Shown: positions 35,192 to 46,929 of the stretch, in pieces | Layout of the letters: each line of letters opens with the position of its first letter | Position numbering within the stretch: position 1 is the first letter of the stretch | NCBI GenBank assembly: GCA_029891385.1 | Contig: CM057224.1 | Span: 32,121,005 to 32,185,004 of the forward strand | DNA: 64,000 bases | Reading direction: 5' to 3' | From: Erythroxylum novogranatense | Lineage: Eukaryota > Streptophyta > Magnoliopsida > Malpighiales > Erythroxylaceae | The notes under the pieces: model-generated | The model's database searches: none | Seen by the model: only the letters and a program-made list of their open reading frames with translations | What the model was told of the DNA's origin: nothing | Position numbers and translations under genes: made by a program

Positions 35192-37120
35192 ATGTCTCCC
35201 AATAATGATGGGGATGTCTATATTTTCTTCCATGTCAAGGACTAAGAAATCTATCGGGAAGAAAAACTTCTCGATCTTGCTAATACATCCTCAATGATTC
35301 CCCTCGAATAAGTGATTGACCTATCTGCTAGCTGAAGTTAAATAGTTATGAGTTTGGGCTCCGCCAATCCTAACTTCCTAAAAATAGAAAGAGTCATTAA
35401 GTTAATGCTCGCACCCAAATCTATTAAAGCCCTATATATATGTAAATCACCAATAACACAAGGAATATTAAAACTCCCTGGATTATTAAGCTTCGGTGGT
35501 AGCTTTCTCGACAATATGGCCGAACACTTCTCATTCAGCTTTACCGTGGTGTACTCCTCAAGCCTCCTCTTATTAGACAAAATTTCTTTTAAAAACTTAG
35601 CATAAGAAGGCATCTGCGCTATGACCTCAACAAAAGGAATGTTTATATGCAACTTTTTTAAATATCTCGAGAAAACGATCAAATTACTTATCTAATTGTG
35701 TACCTTTCAACCTTTGAGGATAAGGAATTCGAGGTCTTAGTGGATGTGTGATGGGGTCAGCAAATAACCTTGGATGATCCTCCTTTTCAACTAATGCTTC
35801 CTTGGCCTCCTTGCCACTTTCCTGACTCTCTTCTTCTTCACTCTTTTCCACATCTTTATCCTTATGCTTCTCCTTAACTTCTTTAAACTGATTGCCACTC
35901 CTCAATAAAATTGCCTTTGTACGATCTCTTGGGTTGGCCTCAGTATTGTTAAGCAATGAACCCGAAGGTCTTTCCTTCAACAAACTTCAAATCTGGCTCA
36001 TCTAATTCTCCAAATGTCTTATAGAAGATTCTTGATTCTGCATTCTAACCTCAGTAGTGGAAATGTACTTTGAGAGTAGCTCTTCGAGATTAGATTTCTC
36101 TATTGGCACAACATTAGAAGCCTTGAAACTTGGAGGTGGTTGTCTCTGAATATTGTATGATTGTGGATATGCCACCTGATCATTCGGCCAAGAGAAATTT
36201 AGATGATTTCTCCACCCTAGGTTGTAGGTATTAGAATATAGGTCCCCTCGTTGTCTGTTATAATTTCTCACATAATGGGCCTCTTCTGTCTTTTGCGCAA
36301 AAGGATTCTCGACTTGACGCTCAGAAGATGCATGTGAATCTCCACCATAATGCTCGTAAACAACACAACTCCTTAATGAAGAGCTAGCTCTTCCTCTCAC
36401 ACCGTGCATCAAATTATCCAATTTCTTTGTCAAAACATCCATCTGAGCAGATAAAGCCACTGTATTTTCTACTACACGAGCTCCTGTAGGTTGTCTGGGA
36501 TGCCTTTCTGTATGATATTGAAAATTGCAAGTGGCCATCTCGTCAATCAACTTGTAGGCTTGATCTAGCATTTTCCTCATTAAACTACCTCCTACTGCAG
36601 CATCTATGGTACTCCTTGTTGATGGGGTCATTCTTGTATAAAAAGTATTGACCTGCTGCCATGTAGAGAATCCATGACTAGGACATTGTGCCAACATATC
36701 CCGAAATCACTTCCATGCTTCATATAATCACTCCCACGCTTCATATAAACTTTCAATTTCATATTGAGTGAAGGAAGTGATCTCATTCTTCATCTTTGCA
36801 ACCTTGGTAGGAGGGAAAAATTTTGCCAAAAATAACCTCATCATCTCATCCCATGTAGTAATCGATCCCGACTGCAAACTAGTCAACTATGCTCTGGCCT
36901 TATCCCTTAAAGAAAATGGGAATAACCTTAATCTCACCGCATCTTCCGATACTCCATTATGCTTAAACAAATCATAAATATCCAAAAATGTCTCAAAATG
37001 GGTGTTCAGATCCTTCAAAGGCAATCCTCCAAATTGAGATGCTCTCACCATGAATGTAATGCTGTGAGGAATTTCAAAACTCGCAGTTGTGATCGTTAGC
37101 CTTATAATGGGAGGCATGCG
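35192..37120 (-). pseudogene. Athila-type gag and protease, broken
   Basis: Minus-strand pieces in element order: a retrotransposon gag segment (36887-37117) with FGGLPLKDLNTHFETFLDI and RLRLFPFSLRDKA; a second gag block (36002-36697) with GFSTWQQVNTFY, STRSTIDAAVGGSL and a GWRNHLNFSW motif; an acidic/charged linker (35684-35983); and an aspartic protease region (to about 35192) with MPSYAKFLKEILSNKR, a DLGASINLM active-site motif and a terminal IIIGRHF word. These are classical features of Athila/Tat-type Ty3 elements. Several stops and frame changes divide the pieces. Pol beyond the protease is absent. The upstream piece 37102-37356 is of uncertain coding status. Confidence 0.85.
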
Positions 37121-37528
37121 TCTATTGTTGTGCCCATAGTCAAATCTATCATAGTCAACTCCCTTATATCTTCAGTATGTGACATCAACCTGTCCTCGTG
37201 TTGTTCCATATCTGAAAACTGCTCTTCTCCAATCCTTTTTGCTGTGTTACTACTATGAGCTAATCTGGTTTCCTTACGCAACCTGCGATCAGTTTTTTCA
37301 ATCTTAGTATCTAGTAGCAAATTCTCGGGTTTTTGACTACAAGTGAGCATAAACAAAATGAAACAAATAAAAAGAAAATGTTAAAAGAGCTATGAAAGGA
37401 AAATAAATCACACCTGAAGAAAAGCAATTAAGCAAATAACTAAAATACACAAATAAACAATAAGGTAAGAATTAAATTTGAGACAATTAACACTGTTTAA
37501 CCTAATGACTCATAATAAGGAGTTTTTT

Positions 37529-37544
37529 CTCGGCAACGGTGCCA
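37529..37544 (-). promoter_or_regulatory. Athila-type primer binding site
   Basis: On the minus strand this reads TGGCACCGTTGCCGAG, close to the TGGCGCCGTTGCCGGG site typical of plant Athila/Tat elements. It lies 6 bp from the LTR boundary at 37551, fixing the minus orientation. Confidence 0.88.
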
Positions 37545-37550
37545 AAAACT

Positions 37551-39907
37551 TGTTGTGATCTAAACAAAACCATTAAATTCTATTTAGACCAATTAAAGAC
37601 AAGCGCACCCTGTTGACAAGTAATATAAAATGATAAGAACCAGATATCGTACTCAAGGGAAATCCAACACACAAGACAATTAAATTAAATGATGAAAAAT
37701 TACTCAGATGATCAAGAATTAATTGATTTAAAAATAAAATAAAATAAAATAAGCAAATCAAGGAAATATGAAAATTGTAAGGTATGAATTAAAACGATTA
37801 GATTTAATTAAATGAAAAAAATCGGTTAAGGTATCAAATCTCAATTGGATTGGGCACTAAAAATAAAATTGTAACGGTGGATTGATTTAGGAAATACTTC
37901 ACTTAAGCAAGCTGAACCTAATTTTCATAGGTGTTCCCTTCTCTTTTAAATCCGAGTCACCACTTGGTTCATAGATAATTCAGAATAAAATTAAGTTAAA
38001 TATAAGAAGTCTAAAATTAAGTTCGTTAATCCTAGATATCCTCACATAAGATCCTATGATTGGTATACACTTTAGTCTCAAGTATGTCGCTTGATTAATT
38101 TTTCGACAAATTAAATCCCATTGGTTGTGACATTAAATCCTCTAAGGTCTTAATTTAGGTGATCAAGCTAAATTAGGACTAAATATGCATTCAATCAAGC
38201 AAAAATCAATACCAAAAAAATTATCCTAATCCAACATCAATCATAACCTTAACCGAAAGAAAAACTTACTCACACACATTCATCAATGAAACATAAATCA
38301 TGGTCATAATATATGTTTGCATTAATTAAATGCACACAATTAAAACAAATGAGGATTAAAAAATAAATTAAGAACACCCCTTTGCCACAGCTGCAACGTC
38401 TTTGCTTCAACCTTTTCTTTCTCCACCAGTTAACGTATTTTTCCAGCTAGCTGCCAACGTTGTGTGTGTCACCAGCTGCTTCCTTAGCCACTTGTTGTTT
38501 CAACGTTGCTCACCAGTGGGAAGTTGTTCACACCACCAGCTTCCACGTTGCCTTTCTTCACTTGATGCTAGCGTCTCCTCGCTCCACCAGCTGCCTCAAC
38601 ATAAGTTTGTCACCAGCTGCTTGCCTCACGTTGCCTACACAACACCTCCTTGCTTTATGCTGTCAGCCCATGCACGCATGCCTAGCCTCTCCTCACCAGC
38701 TAACGTTTTCTTTTTTTAATACCACAAGCTGCCAATGTTTTGGTGCATTGATCACCACCAACTTCTACATATCTTCATCTCCACCAGCTCTACGTTATTC
38801 CTCTCACTAGTAGCTACGTTTTTGCTTCCACCTCCTGCTTTGATTTGGTGTCTCACTAGCTGCCACGTTAATCAAAGAAACCACCTGCTTCTTTAACTCC
38901 ACCAGCTAGATGTCAAGCCCAAAATGCAACGTTGTAAATGGAGGATTTGTTTAGTAATAGTGCAATATGAGTGGAGTCTAAGTTAGCATCAAGTTAGCAA
39001 CAACTTCTTTTAAATCTCTATCACCAGTTGCCTCACGTTCTCTTCCTTTTTAATTAGAGGAGGCTTGTGTTGCTGGATGTAGCTGTTGGAGAGGGCTGCG
39101 TTGATTGTCTTGTAGTGGAGGTGTGAGTGGAGGGTAGCTTATGAGATGGAATGTGGGGCTAGAGAATGGGTTTGTGCATTGACGTCTAAGCAACCCTCCA
39201 TCCTCCAATTATATATGTAACAGCTTTGAAGATTCCAGCTGCGTGTGCTGTTGAAGTGTGGAGTGTGTGGCTAGTGTTGCTTTTGCAAGTGAGTGGAGAA
39301 GTGGGCTGCTGGGATGGAATAATTAAATGTGGGGTTGATGAATAAGGTTGGAGGAGCATTGTGAAGGAATGGAGTGTGGGGCTGGAGAAGTCAATTTCGA
39401 CAGTGCATAAAAATTAAATGGTGAAGACTTAGGAGCTCAAATTTTATCTGTATCTTTGCATTTGAGTTAGCTTCGATATGAGACTTGAATTATGGGATTT
39501 TGCCACCTGAATCAAAAGTGATGATCAAAACATCATTGAAAGGTCATTCTGACGATCCAAAATCTAATGCAAATTTCAGGGATTTATTTCTCTTGAATTC
39601 TAGCTCAAAAAAATCTTCAATTGGTCCCAATCCGTTAATGAGTCAAGAATTTAATTATGAAATTTCATAATTTTTTGCTAAACCAATCTCGAGATAAAAA
39701 TCTCATAATGACTAAAGGTCAAGTATGCTAGAAACCCATAATTTGCTTCTTTTGAGAGCTTTTCTTACTTTGGACTTTTAAATGTCCCTAATTTAATATG
39801 TGCCTAGAATTAGAACAGATAACTCTTACTTAGTACATTTAATCATTAAATAAATAAGAGTTTAGCAAATTATAAACTTAAAATTAATATAAAAATGTCC
39901 ATTAACA
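37551..39907 (-). repeat. 5' LTR of the Athila-like element
   Basis: This 2357-bp LTR has plus-strand ends TGTTGTGATC...CATTAACA. It contains a poly AAAAT run near 37730-37750, an irregular CCAGCT...ACGTT array (38385-38935) and no real coding sequence. Open frames at 38402-38810 translate the repeats. Confidence 0.85.
38385..38935. repeat. Irregular CCAGCT(N)ACGTT array in the LTR
   Basis: About 15 loosely spaced units combine CACCAGCTGC or CACCAGCT with CAACGTT or CACGTT. Units run roughly 25-50 bp apart. CAGCTG and ACGT cores recur throughout. It is too irregular to be a satellite but far too repetitive to be chance. It lies in the part of the LTR expected to hold the promoter. Confidence 0.75.
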
Positions 39908-39912
39908 ATGCT

Positions 39913-40409
39913 CTGCTCTGGTGGCATTGAATTTGTTATAATGAATAAAAAGAAGGGTAATTTCTTTATTTTGCTACAAAAAATGAATAGCATGTTAACA
40001 ACTCAGCTTACCCTTAAGTAAATAACTACTTCATCAACACCTATCAGCATTTTTCTCTACTGATCTCTAGCATCCGCGTATGCATAAATCTCTCCAGTAA
40101 ATATCAGGCTTTCATTTCTCTCCAGCATCCATCTCTAACGTTTTGATTCGATTAAGGTACCTTTATCTACTACACTGTAAGGGCAATATTAGTTTTGTTA
40201 CTTCGTGTGGATTCATTTGGGTTATGTTGCTTTGTGCGGGTTCATCCATTGTTTCATGGTAATTTAACCCTTACTTGTTGCTAACTCAACTCACCATTGC
40301 GTGGTTGCTGCTAAATCAACCATTGTTGCAGTCATATTACAAACATACATGAGTTTCCTAATTTGTGCATACATACGCAATATAATTTTTTAAATTTATT
40401 CTTCTGACA
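39913..40409 (+). other. Inner left MULE end and GRF leader region
   Basis: The terminal-repeat similarity continues to about 39965. The remainder is AT-rich with a C/T-rich stretch (about 40040-40145) just before a GATTAAG/GTACC site that could be a 5' leader and splice donor for the plus-strand GRF gene. That exon reading is inferred. Confidence 0.4.
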
Positions 40410-40667
40410 ATGATGAAATTAATTATGTTATAACTTATGTTCTTTACCATGGGATTAAAATTTTTCTTTCTTGTAGGAGGTTACACTTTGATTGCCTGCT
40501 TGATTAAACGACATTTTGATTAAGACTCATACACTATAATGATGAAATTAATTATGTTATAACTTATGTTCTTTACCATGGGATTAAAATTTTTCTTTCT
40601 TGTAGGAGGTTACACTTTGATTGCCTGCTTGATTAAACGACATTTTGATTAAGACTCATACACTATA
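40410..40667 (+). repeat. 129-bp tandem duplication before the GRF gene
   Basis: Two copies with a period of 129 bp (40410-40538 and 40539-40667), identical by eye, starting ATGATGAAATTAATTATG. Each copy contains CTTTCTTGTAGGAGG, a good plant 3' splice site, so the duplication would double an acceptor site upstream of the GRF coding region. The absence of differences suggests a recent event. Confidence 0.92.
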
Positions 40668-40992
40668 ATCATAAACATTAACATATATTAGGATATGCAG
40701 ATTATGCAAATGAAAAAAGCCTAAATCATATACTATGTAAATTATATTAGGATATGCAGATTACAAAGGGCCAATTTATTTTTTTAGGTTTTCATGTAAT
40801 ACTTCAGTTTATTTTATGCTTCAATTTATTTTGAACTTATAGAAGCAAACCTAATTAAAGTTATAAACTATTAGTACATATTTAGTACACTTATTTCATT
40901 TTGGTAATTACGTTACATTAAGTTATATTGGTTTTCTAACATCTTGACACTTGTTTTCATTTCTTAATTTGTATATGATTTTGTCAATTGCA

Positions 40993-41543
40993 ATGGATGG
41001 TAAATCTTCAAACTCAACTAAAAGGGGTTGTAGTGAAAAACGATATAGTGAGGAGGTTTTTTGTCAAAGTTGGTTACTTCTTGGACTAATGACAATCCTA
41101 GAAGAAGATTTTGTAGGTTCCCTAACTGTGAGGCATTTTCGTTACTAATAATCAATCTATTGATATTTAGTAAGATATATATTATTGCCAATTACTAATA
41201 TTTATGGCAATAGTATTGTAGGAAGGGGGATGTAATTTTGTCAGATGGATGGATGAAAATTTCAGTGAAAAGGCAAATGCATTATAAATAATTTGAGAAT
41301 AAAAGGTTGAAGTTTGAGAACAAGAACTTGAAAGATGGTATATGCATAGATAATGTGCATAAGCTACAAGGTGAATTGGCAAAAGTGAAAGTGACACTAA
41401 AATATTCAATATCTGAGATAAGAAGACTACAGAAGGTGACATATAATTACAAAGTATGTGTTGTAATATTTGTAGCTATTTTCATAATTATTGAAAAATT
41501 GAAGAATATAAGTTGTATAAATTTTGATTTTATGTTATGGTAA
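40993..41543 (+). pseudogene. GRF-type zinc-finger protein carried by the MULE
   Basis: Two apparent exons. The first (about 40993-41147) starts MDGKSSNSTKRGCSEKRYSEEVFCQ; in the next frame from about 41079 it shows TNDNPRRRFCRFPNC, the GRF zinc-finger signature, so a one-base shift splits the finger. The second (about 41220-41543) has a basic FENKNLKDG coiled-coil lead, a heptad-like KLQGELAKVKVTLKYS helix and a C-terminal hydrophobic segment (VCVVIFVAIFIII). This finger, coiled coil and membrane-anchor plan is typical of short plant GRF proteins. The gene points towards the transposase and would be transcribed from the left terminal repeat. Its biochemical role is unknown. As it stands it is broken. 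Confidence 0.72.
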
Positions 41544-42599
41544 TTTATTAGTATTGTCTTGTTGGATTAAGAATTTATTATACTTATTAGGACAAATATA
41601 TAATTAGTTTTATAATGCTATTTGTAGTTCATCTTGTATCCAATTATTGGTAAATCAAATGAACATGTTATCTACAATAACTCTAAATGGCAATTTCAAA
41701 ACTTAAACAACTCCCAAATTACATAAATAACATAATAACTACAATAGTGAATTAACTAACTTCCATTTTACCAACTTCCAAAACGTCACAATAACAAGCA
41801 ATTTCAGAACTTCAATTTCCATATTAAAATTCCAAGCAATTTCAAGTTCATTACAATTTTAATTTTTAAACTAGTCCTAAATGAAACAAGTTCACAAACA
41901 AGCTTCTAAAGAGTAATTAACTACAAGTTCAAAAATCAAGTTGAATCTCCAAGCCTTCTTCTATTTGCATCCCTCTTATTACTTAAGGTAGATGAAGGGA
42001 TATTATTCCCATCATTTCATTGCAATCCTCTTAGCTAAAAGTCAATTTCAGTTTGGGTATTAGAATTTATAGTAATGGACCATTGTGAGTTACCTGGCTT
42101 CATGATCTGAACATTATCTTCATTTTGTTTAAATATGAAAACGAACATGGTTATTTAAAAACAAAAGTTTAAATATTAATATTAATATTATTATCCCAAA
42201 TTTTAGTTGGCTTACTTGATACTTAGTTGAACCAATTGACTTATTGAAGTGTACTCCATATATATTCGTCCTTCTCCCTCTACCCCTACCCTTACCCTTG
42301 GTCCTACTTCTATCTCTTTCTTTCACTCTACCTCTTCCTTTTTCTCTAATCAGTCTTTATATACTTTCTTGATCTTTACAGGTTTCTTCGACATATGTAC
42401 ATTTATTGATGCAATTCGCCCGTAATTTATGAATTGAATTCCTTATTTTATCCTTACATTTGTACTAGATAATTATGATACTTGTATATATTTTTCAAAC
42501 ATTAATTTGTTAGCAAAAATTGTTTAATAATTTTCAAAATTACCGAAAAATTTCTTAAAGTCATTTTTCTTCCATGTTTAGTCGTTATTCCTATTTTAG
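41544..42599. other. MULE centre: convergent 3' ends
   Basis: An AT-rich stretch between the two convergent genes. The minus strand around 42129-42326 has a short basic stretch, RSRTKGKGRGRGRRTN, which fits the GR-rich C-terminal tails common in MULE transposases. The rest shows nothing recognisable. Confidence 0.4.
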
Positions 42600-43217
42600 G
42601 TTGCTTAAATTTCTCTTTTCCTTTTTTTTAGGCTGACTAAGCATTCTACTTATTGTAAGTGGCTTAACAACTCCATATGGGGGCCAATATCTTTATTCAT
42701 CAAGTGAATCAAGGGAGTGCTTGCATGATTTCGGGTACCTTTCCTTGCTATACCATTTATCAATGTAGTCATCAAGATTTTGGTGGTTACGAAAATTGAC
42801 AGCCATAATATAAGAGCATGGGATACCTACCAAATCTCAATATCTATAAGTGCAAGTGCAATTACTAATTCTCACAACAACTTGTCTAAGCTATGCTTAA
42901 TTTCATATCCATAAGCTCCATTCCCAGTCAACAAAGCAATTAAAGTTCTCCTTCTTATTCTCCTCTAACATGATGTGAACTCTTGGTGATATGTTTCTAT
43001 CCCATTTCTTTTTTTAAATGCTTTTTTGTATGCATCCTCTTCATTACCATCTTCCTGATATGCTCCAACATGCTAATTATAGGCTTAACCCTAGCTTCTA
43101 AGATCTAATTATTAAAGGTCTCACTCATGTTATTATCCATACAATCACACTTACAATTAACCCTAAAATATGCCTTACAACTTGTCTCTTTAGGATAGTC
43201 TAATAAAGCTTTAACAG

Positions 43218-43367
43218 AACCTATTTTCAAATCATTTAGCATATGCAGCACATCATTAAAATCAAGAACAAATATTGCCTTAGCTATCCCAAAACCTATT
43301 CTCAAATCATTTAGCATATGCAGCAGATCATTAAAATCAAGAACAAATATTGCCTTAGCTATCCTCC
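43218..43367 (-). repeat. 75-bp in-frame duplication in MULE transposase
   Basis: Two near-identical 75-bp copies (period 75, for example CCTATT at 43220 and 43295) repeat 25 codons reading AIFVLDFND.LHMLNDL. Because 75 is a multiple of three, the frame is kept. Confidence 0.9.
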
Positions 43368-44924
43368 AAAACAAAAATTGTCGATCATCTCTATTCCATC
43401 TCTATCTTCAATTAGCATAAATATTCCTTGCACACATTCTATGCTCAACATTTGGTAAAATTGTTTTTATTGCATGTAGAAGATCTTGAACAACAATATA
43501 AATAAATAAAAATAAAACTTTTATTTTTATTTGTTTCTATTAATTATATATATATATATATTCAATATAGATATACCTTTGCATATTATATATGAAGGGG
43601 AAGCCACTACCATTTCCAAGTTATAAATTTGAAACAAGAAGTTCTAGAAACCACATCTATTTTTTAGTAGACTCAACATTAATCACGCCAAATAATAGGA
43701 AACATTTGATTATTTTCATCCCTTCCAACAACTGCCAATAATTGTCCTTTACGTATTCCCTTCAAGAATCATCCATCTAGTCTTATTATTAGTCTATAAA
43801 CTTCAATCCAACCCCTTTTACAAATACCAGGAAAAAAAAACATAGCACCTTGCAAATCTTTTTGCCTTCATCACTAGTTCTTATTCTAATTGCCCATTTC
43901 ATACCTAGGTTCTTAATCTCCACCTCTTCTATATGCCCTAAGAGTTTAACAAATTCCTCCATATGACACCCATGCATCATTTTGATGGCATTTTCTTTTG
44001 CTCTCTGACAACTATTAAAGCTCACATCCACATTTAACTCCTTCCTTAATAAAGCCTTTAATTTAACAATCTTGATATTTTATTGTAACTTAATCTTATT
44101 CTTGTAATGACTTGCAATCCATTTTGATATGATGAGCTTGTGATGTTTGTCTTTATACAATTGCGCTTAGCTTCATATCTCTTCATGATAAAACTATTGT
44201 CATATCTCCCTAAACTTACATAAAGTAACCAAGGACATTCTGATCTGTATATCAATCCCACTCGAGAATTTTCAGTTTTTATATATTTCAAACTCAAACT
44301 CTTTGCAATGGAGTATTTAATCGCAACCTCCTTAAATTCTTTTGCATCTTTAAACTTCAAACCTACATCCTAAGCAGAAATATTAGAAATTGGATTATAA
44401 TATAGGTTTTTACATTTACCTTTTCTTTATGCATTATTAGCATCTTCATCTAAACTTGTATAGTATTGACTCGGGCCATCACTTTTAATATACTCATTAT
44501 CTTTTTCAACAACAGGATCCTCTTGGTTATGTTCATGCCCTTTTTCACTTTCATGATTTTCAAATCATTATTCATAGTCCCTTTATTTCTTTTCGTGGAC
44601 TTCCTCTCTTTATATTTTGATGTGATAACTTGGAGCTTATCATCATCTCTTTCACTTTCACTTTCCAAATCAGTTACCAGATGACTATCACTATCACCAT
44701 TTTCAGTAGAAGCACTATGCATATCCTCATTAGGCACATTTTGATCAGCAGAAGCATTAGGCACATCTTCTTCATTACACATATCATGCTCAATATTCAT
44801 GTCATCATGCACAATATTAATATCATCATGTTTAATAGCAACATCTTAAGCTCAAAATTTTCAAATTCAACCTCTGAATTCAAAACATCAACCTCATCAT
44901 CATACACATTATTCAAAACTTTAT

Positions 44925-45328
44925 GCTCAACATACATATCTTTAATAGGCACACTTATATCATCATTATCATTTAATACTAGAATATTTTTCTTTAATGT
45001 TTATTATATCATCTATAGCACTTATTCCTAAAACAAGCATTCCATCCTTTATGTAATGATTATCTTCTTCCATAACATTTGTTGGATCTATGTTATCATC
45101 GTCATCATCTACATTATTTGCTTTATGCTCAGCATACATATCTTCAATAGCCACACTTGTATCATCATTATCATTTAATACTACAATATTTTTCTTTAAT
45201 GTTTATTATATCATCTATAGCACTTATTCCTAAAACAAGCATTCCATCCTTTATGTAATGATTATCTTCTTCCATAACATTTGTTGGATCTATGTTATCA
45301 TCATCATCATCTACATTATTTGCTTTTG
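44925..45328 (-). repeat. 202-bp duplication in the acidic linker
   Basis: Two copies with a 202-bp period (CATCATTATC at 44961 and 45163; TCCATCCTTT at 45041 and 45243) differ at only a few positions. They encode the same DDDDDNIDPTNVMEEDNH stretch. The period is not a multiple of three, so the duplication shifts the frame. Confidence 0.9.
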
Positions 45329-45636
45329 AGGCTTTCTCTTCTTTATACCCACCTTCAAAATAAACCTCCACTCTTCTATGCTTTTCAACAATATAAATCA
45401 AATCATGTTTTTTAATCATCTAAGTCTCAATCAACCCTCCTTTTTCATGTTTATTTAGTTGCCTCTAATACACTTTATCTAATCTATCATACTGATTATA
45501 CTTAGCAATCTCCTTGATACTAAACCAACATAACTTGTTTGAGTCAATACCTTCAACTAATAATTTACTACAATCAATGTATTAAAATGAATTATGTCTA
45601 TCAATTTCTCCCCATAATGAAACATAATTCCTTTTT

Positions 45637-46264
45637 GGGTTAATTACAAAAAAAACATAAACTTTATTTAATTTTGCAATTATAACCTAAACTTTAAAAA
45701 TGGCAATAAAATGCTTAAACTTTTAACTTTTTTCAATTCTAGCCCGACGTTAGTGTCTCTGTTAAGTTTGTTGACCTAAATTAAATTACGCAGCTGCAAT
45801 GACCTCACACTTTGATTTTAGTTTTTTTTCTTTCATTTTCAATTTGTTCTCTCGATGTCTTTACCTTTCGATTTTCAAATAATGTAACCCTGATTTCTCA
45901 CACTGAGGGTATCGGGAGAACAAACTAAAAATGAAGAGCTTACTGGTATAGTACGTTATAATGTGAGAGTAGTTTAGGGCGTCGAAAGAACAAACAGAAA
46001 ACAAAGGCCTGATGGTGTCGAGAGAATAAACAAATAATGAAGGAAGGCTGTATAAATTGATTTAGGGATTTAATTTTTAATAACAACATCATTTCATTAA
46101 TTTTCATTTGTTGTGTTAATTTTGGATAACGTATATTAATAGTTAGGGTTTCTAATGTTAGGCTAGCATTGAGAAAAATTAAAAGTTTGAGCATTTTATT
46201 GTCACTTTTTGAAGTTCAAGCTATAATTGCAAAATTGAGTAAAGTTTGAAAAAAAAAACAACCC
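45637..46264. mobile_element. Mutator-type MITE with ~110-bp inverted repeats
   Basis: A 628-bp unit begins GGGTTAATTACAAAAAAAAC and ends as its inverse (GGGTTGTTTTTTTTTT on the other strand). It is flanked by a perfect 9-bp duplication, TTCCTTTTT (45628-45636 and 46265-46273). Both arms share AATTTTGCAATTATA and ACAATAAAATGCT-type words. The 9-bp duplication and long arms are Mutator characteristics. The interior has no coding. It interrupts the N-terminal coding of the MULE transposase. Confidence 0.95.
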
Positions 46265-46273
46265 TTCCTTTTT

Positions 46274-46929
46274 AAATGTGATTTCAAATTCTAATAAAAT
46301 AAGAATTAAATGAGAAACAAATTATTCACCCTAATTATGCGGCAAATCCCTAAATTAATAAGAAAAACATTCATTCAAACTAAAAGTTTCAATTTATATA
46401 GGAAGTGTGGCCCTATAAACTAAAAAAATTGTTAACTTATCTCACTATCGACCAATTTATGTCTATTGTCATGAAGGTGTTCCTCCTACTCCTCTACCAT
46501 GAATATCTTGTCTTCCTACACTCCTCAGTCGCCAACACCTTGGTGAATACCTATTTATGTATTAAATCATCAATTTAATAATAGTGGATTCTATACAAAT
46601 TGAAATTTTCAATTTAAGCAAAATTTGAAATTTTATAAATTAAGAAAATCACTAATTTACGTCACTATGGATCAATTAACCACACCATACCAACGAGAAT
46701 CTCCTTCCTACTCCTCTGTCATGAAGATATCCCCTCTAATCCTCCCCTTTTTCTTACTATTAAAACGATAAGTTCACGCTTAGGGGTGATAAAGTCTACT
46801 TATAAAATGCTAGCATTTGGTACCAAGGTCCATATTTAGAAAGTCTTATAAAATGTTAGCAACTTTGCGTTTAAACACTCACTCAGTTAAACAAATTTGT
46901 TGTATTTGTAGGACAATAATGTAAATACA
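46274..46929. other. MULE 5' region upstream of the transposase
   Basis: AT-rich sequence between the MITE and the right terminal repeat. On the minus strand it should hold the transposase leader and any first exon. I see no clear start codon context or splice pair. A pair of related C/T-rich segments near 46470-46520 and 46700-46745 (CTCCTCTACCATGAA/CTCCTCTGTCATGAA) suggests a local duplication. Confidence 0.4.

Larger units (their letters stand above)
35010..39907 (-). mobile_element. Athila-like LTR element, deletion derivative
   Basis: A 4898-bp element inserted in the MULE left terminal repeat. It has a perfect ATGCT duplication (35005-35009 and 39908-39912). Read right to left: full 5' LTR (37551-39907), primer binding site (37529-37544), gag, protease, then directly a ~180-bp remnant of the 3' LTR (35010 to about 35191). 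Reverse transcriptase, RNase H, integrase and most of the 3' LTR are missing, as though one deletion joined the protease end to the LTR interior. A relict of this kind cannot move on its own. Confidence 0.9.
42600..45636 (-). pseudogene. MULE (MuDR-type) transposase, broken
   Basis: Minus-strand blocks in order. The N-terminal region (45636 to about 45330) has LVEGIDSNKLCWFSIKEIAK and IVEKHRRVEVYFE. An acidic Asp/Glu-rich linker follows (about 45320-44450, partly duplicated). The MuDR domain (44058-44360) shows KFKDAKEFKEVAIKYSIAKS and ECPWLLYVSLGRYD. The pre-catalytic block (43789-44031) has SFNSCQRAKENAIKM. A catalytic-start region follows (about 43740-43790: RLDG.FLKGIRKGQLL), with the first Asp kept and the next Cys codon now a stop. 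The C-terminal part of the domain (43105-43374) has KAIFVLDFND and CDCMDNNMSETFNN. About 42700-43000 resembles the SWIM-preceding region. Multiple stops, frame changes and duplications kill it. Confidence 0.85.

Noticed and set aside
38402..38810. Two overlapping Cys/Ser/His-rich frames resembling a secreted Cys-rich protein
   Set aside because: Cysteines come from the CCAGCTGC repeat words in an LTR. There is no consistent spacing and both frames are equally open.
39107..39116. TCTTGTAGTG as the partner end of the CACTA element
   Set aside because: It lies upstream of the CACTA end in the wrong relative position, within the Athila LTR, with no subterminal repeats around it.
44630..45031. 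133-codon plus-strand frame
   Set aside because: It is antisense to the acidic linker of the MULE transposase; the Ile/Ser/His composition mirrors Asp/Glu/Asn codons.
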